Positions 63,455 to 64,000 of a DNA stretch of 64,000 bases are shown here, in pieces (the first letter of the stretch is position 1; every line of letters begins with the position of its first letter). Origin of the DNA: Branchiostoma floridae (Eukaryota > Chordata > Leptocardii > Amphioxiformes > Branchiostomatidae); NCBI RefSeq assembly GCF_000003815.2, contig NC_049986.1, positions 3,302,679 through 3,366,678 of the forward strand, given 5' to 3'. A program made the translations under genes and the position numbers. The notes below the pieces were generated by a model. The model ran no database searches, was not told the DNA's origin, and saw only the letters and a program-made list of their open reading frames with translations.

Positions 63455-64000
63455 GAACAGTTAATAGCGAAAAACGTGTTCAGAAGAGAAACTGTGCCAA
63501 GTTGAATGACACACAAAATAGCGTCGTAAGAATTGTAACGTTATATAGCTAACTAGTAGCGGAAAACGTGTTCAGAAGACAAACGGTGTCAATTTGAATG
63601 ACACATCTAAAGGACCGTTGTGCGCTGCATTAAGTGTATATAGCTAACTAATAGCGCAAAACATGTTCAGAAGAGAAACTGTGTCAATTTGAATGACACA
63701 CTTACAGAACAGTAAGAACTATATCGTTATGTAGCTACATGTAATAGCGCAAAACGTGTTCAGAAGACAAACTGTGTCAATTTGAATGACACACTTACAG
63801 ATAGCGCAATAAGAACTGTATATGGCAAACTAATAGCAGAAAAGGTGTTCAGGAGACAAACTGTGTCAATTTGAATGACACACTTACAGGTAGCGCAATA
63901 AGAAATGTACATAGCTAACTCATAGCGAAGTGTAACGTGTTCAGAAGACAAACTGTGTCAATTTGAATGACACACTTGCAGATAGCGCAATAAGAACTGT
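63455..64000. repeat. 92-bp tandem repeat, six copies to window end
   Basis: GTTCAGAAGACAAACTGTGT recurs at about 63479, 63570, 63664, 63758, 63847 and 63939. Each is followed by GTCAATTTGAATGAC, a small dyad, and ATAGCGCAATAAGAACTGTA. Units vary 89-94 bp. The array continues past the window. Confidence 0.9.

Overview
This is eukaryotic nuclear DNA. The genes are split by GT-AG introns and embedded in dense transposon debris, microsatellites and minisatellites. The gene set is metazoan: an SLC22 transporter, a METTL27-like methyltransferase, C2H2 zinc-finger genes, and a type II receptor with a coiled-coil neck and a hevein-like module. The many short LINE fragments, a Penelope fragment and abundant small terminal-inverted-repeat elements are most like an amphioxus (Branchiostoma). 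That species call is inference from recalled gene and repeat styles. Three runs of exactly 100 N (2047-2146, 3423-3522, 58504-58603) are scaffold gaps.

Layout. 1-7.1 kb (+): an SLC22 gene with eight visible exons; one exon, predicted at 155 bp, is missing and probably lies in a gap. 7.5-11.6 kb: dispersed repeats, then an inverted copy of SLC22 exon 1 plus its promoter region, standing alone. 11.6-23 kb: no host gene recognised; two-copy repeats, a piggyBac-like TTAA element, LINE fragments and AT-rich interspersed repeats. 23.2-29.7 kb (-): a four-exon membrane receptor whose exon phases agree throughout; one intron holds a 2.0 kb foldback-like element containing a LINE 3' end. 29.7-41 kb: mostly non-genic, with a Penelope-like endonuclease fragment, a 5'-truncated LINE, a repeat matching 7.5-8.8 kb in inverted orientation, a 62-bp minisatellite and a TA-flanked inverted-repeat element.

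41.2-62.1 kb: two C2H2 zinc-finger genes point away from each other, ZNF1 on - and ZNF2 on +. Each has a homologous upstream block of about 5 kb, so the pair is an inverted duplication; a truncated third copy lies between (47.1-48.4 kb). Also between them is a complete five-exon METTL27-like gene (51.0-55.0 kb, +). That gene is scarred by local duplications: 16 tandem copies of its exon 2 end with the splice donor, a partial copy of the exon 3 start, a decayed copy of the exon 5 start, and five copies of the stop-codon region. Both zinc-finger frames carry a single-base frameshift. 62.1-64 kb: no gene, ending in a 92-bp tandem repeat that leaves the window.

The genes do not form a pathway. 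The most informative content is structural: two inserted elements whose empty sites are present elsewhere in the same window, inverted duplicons around METTL27, and minisatellites made from coding sequence and splice sites.
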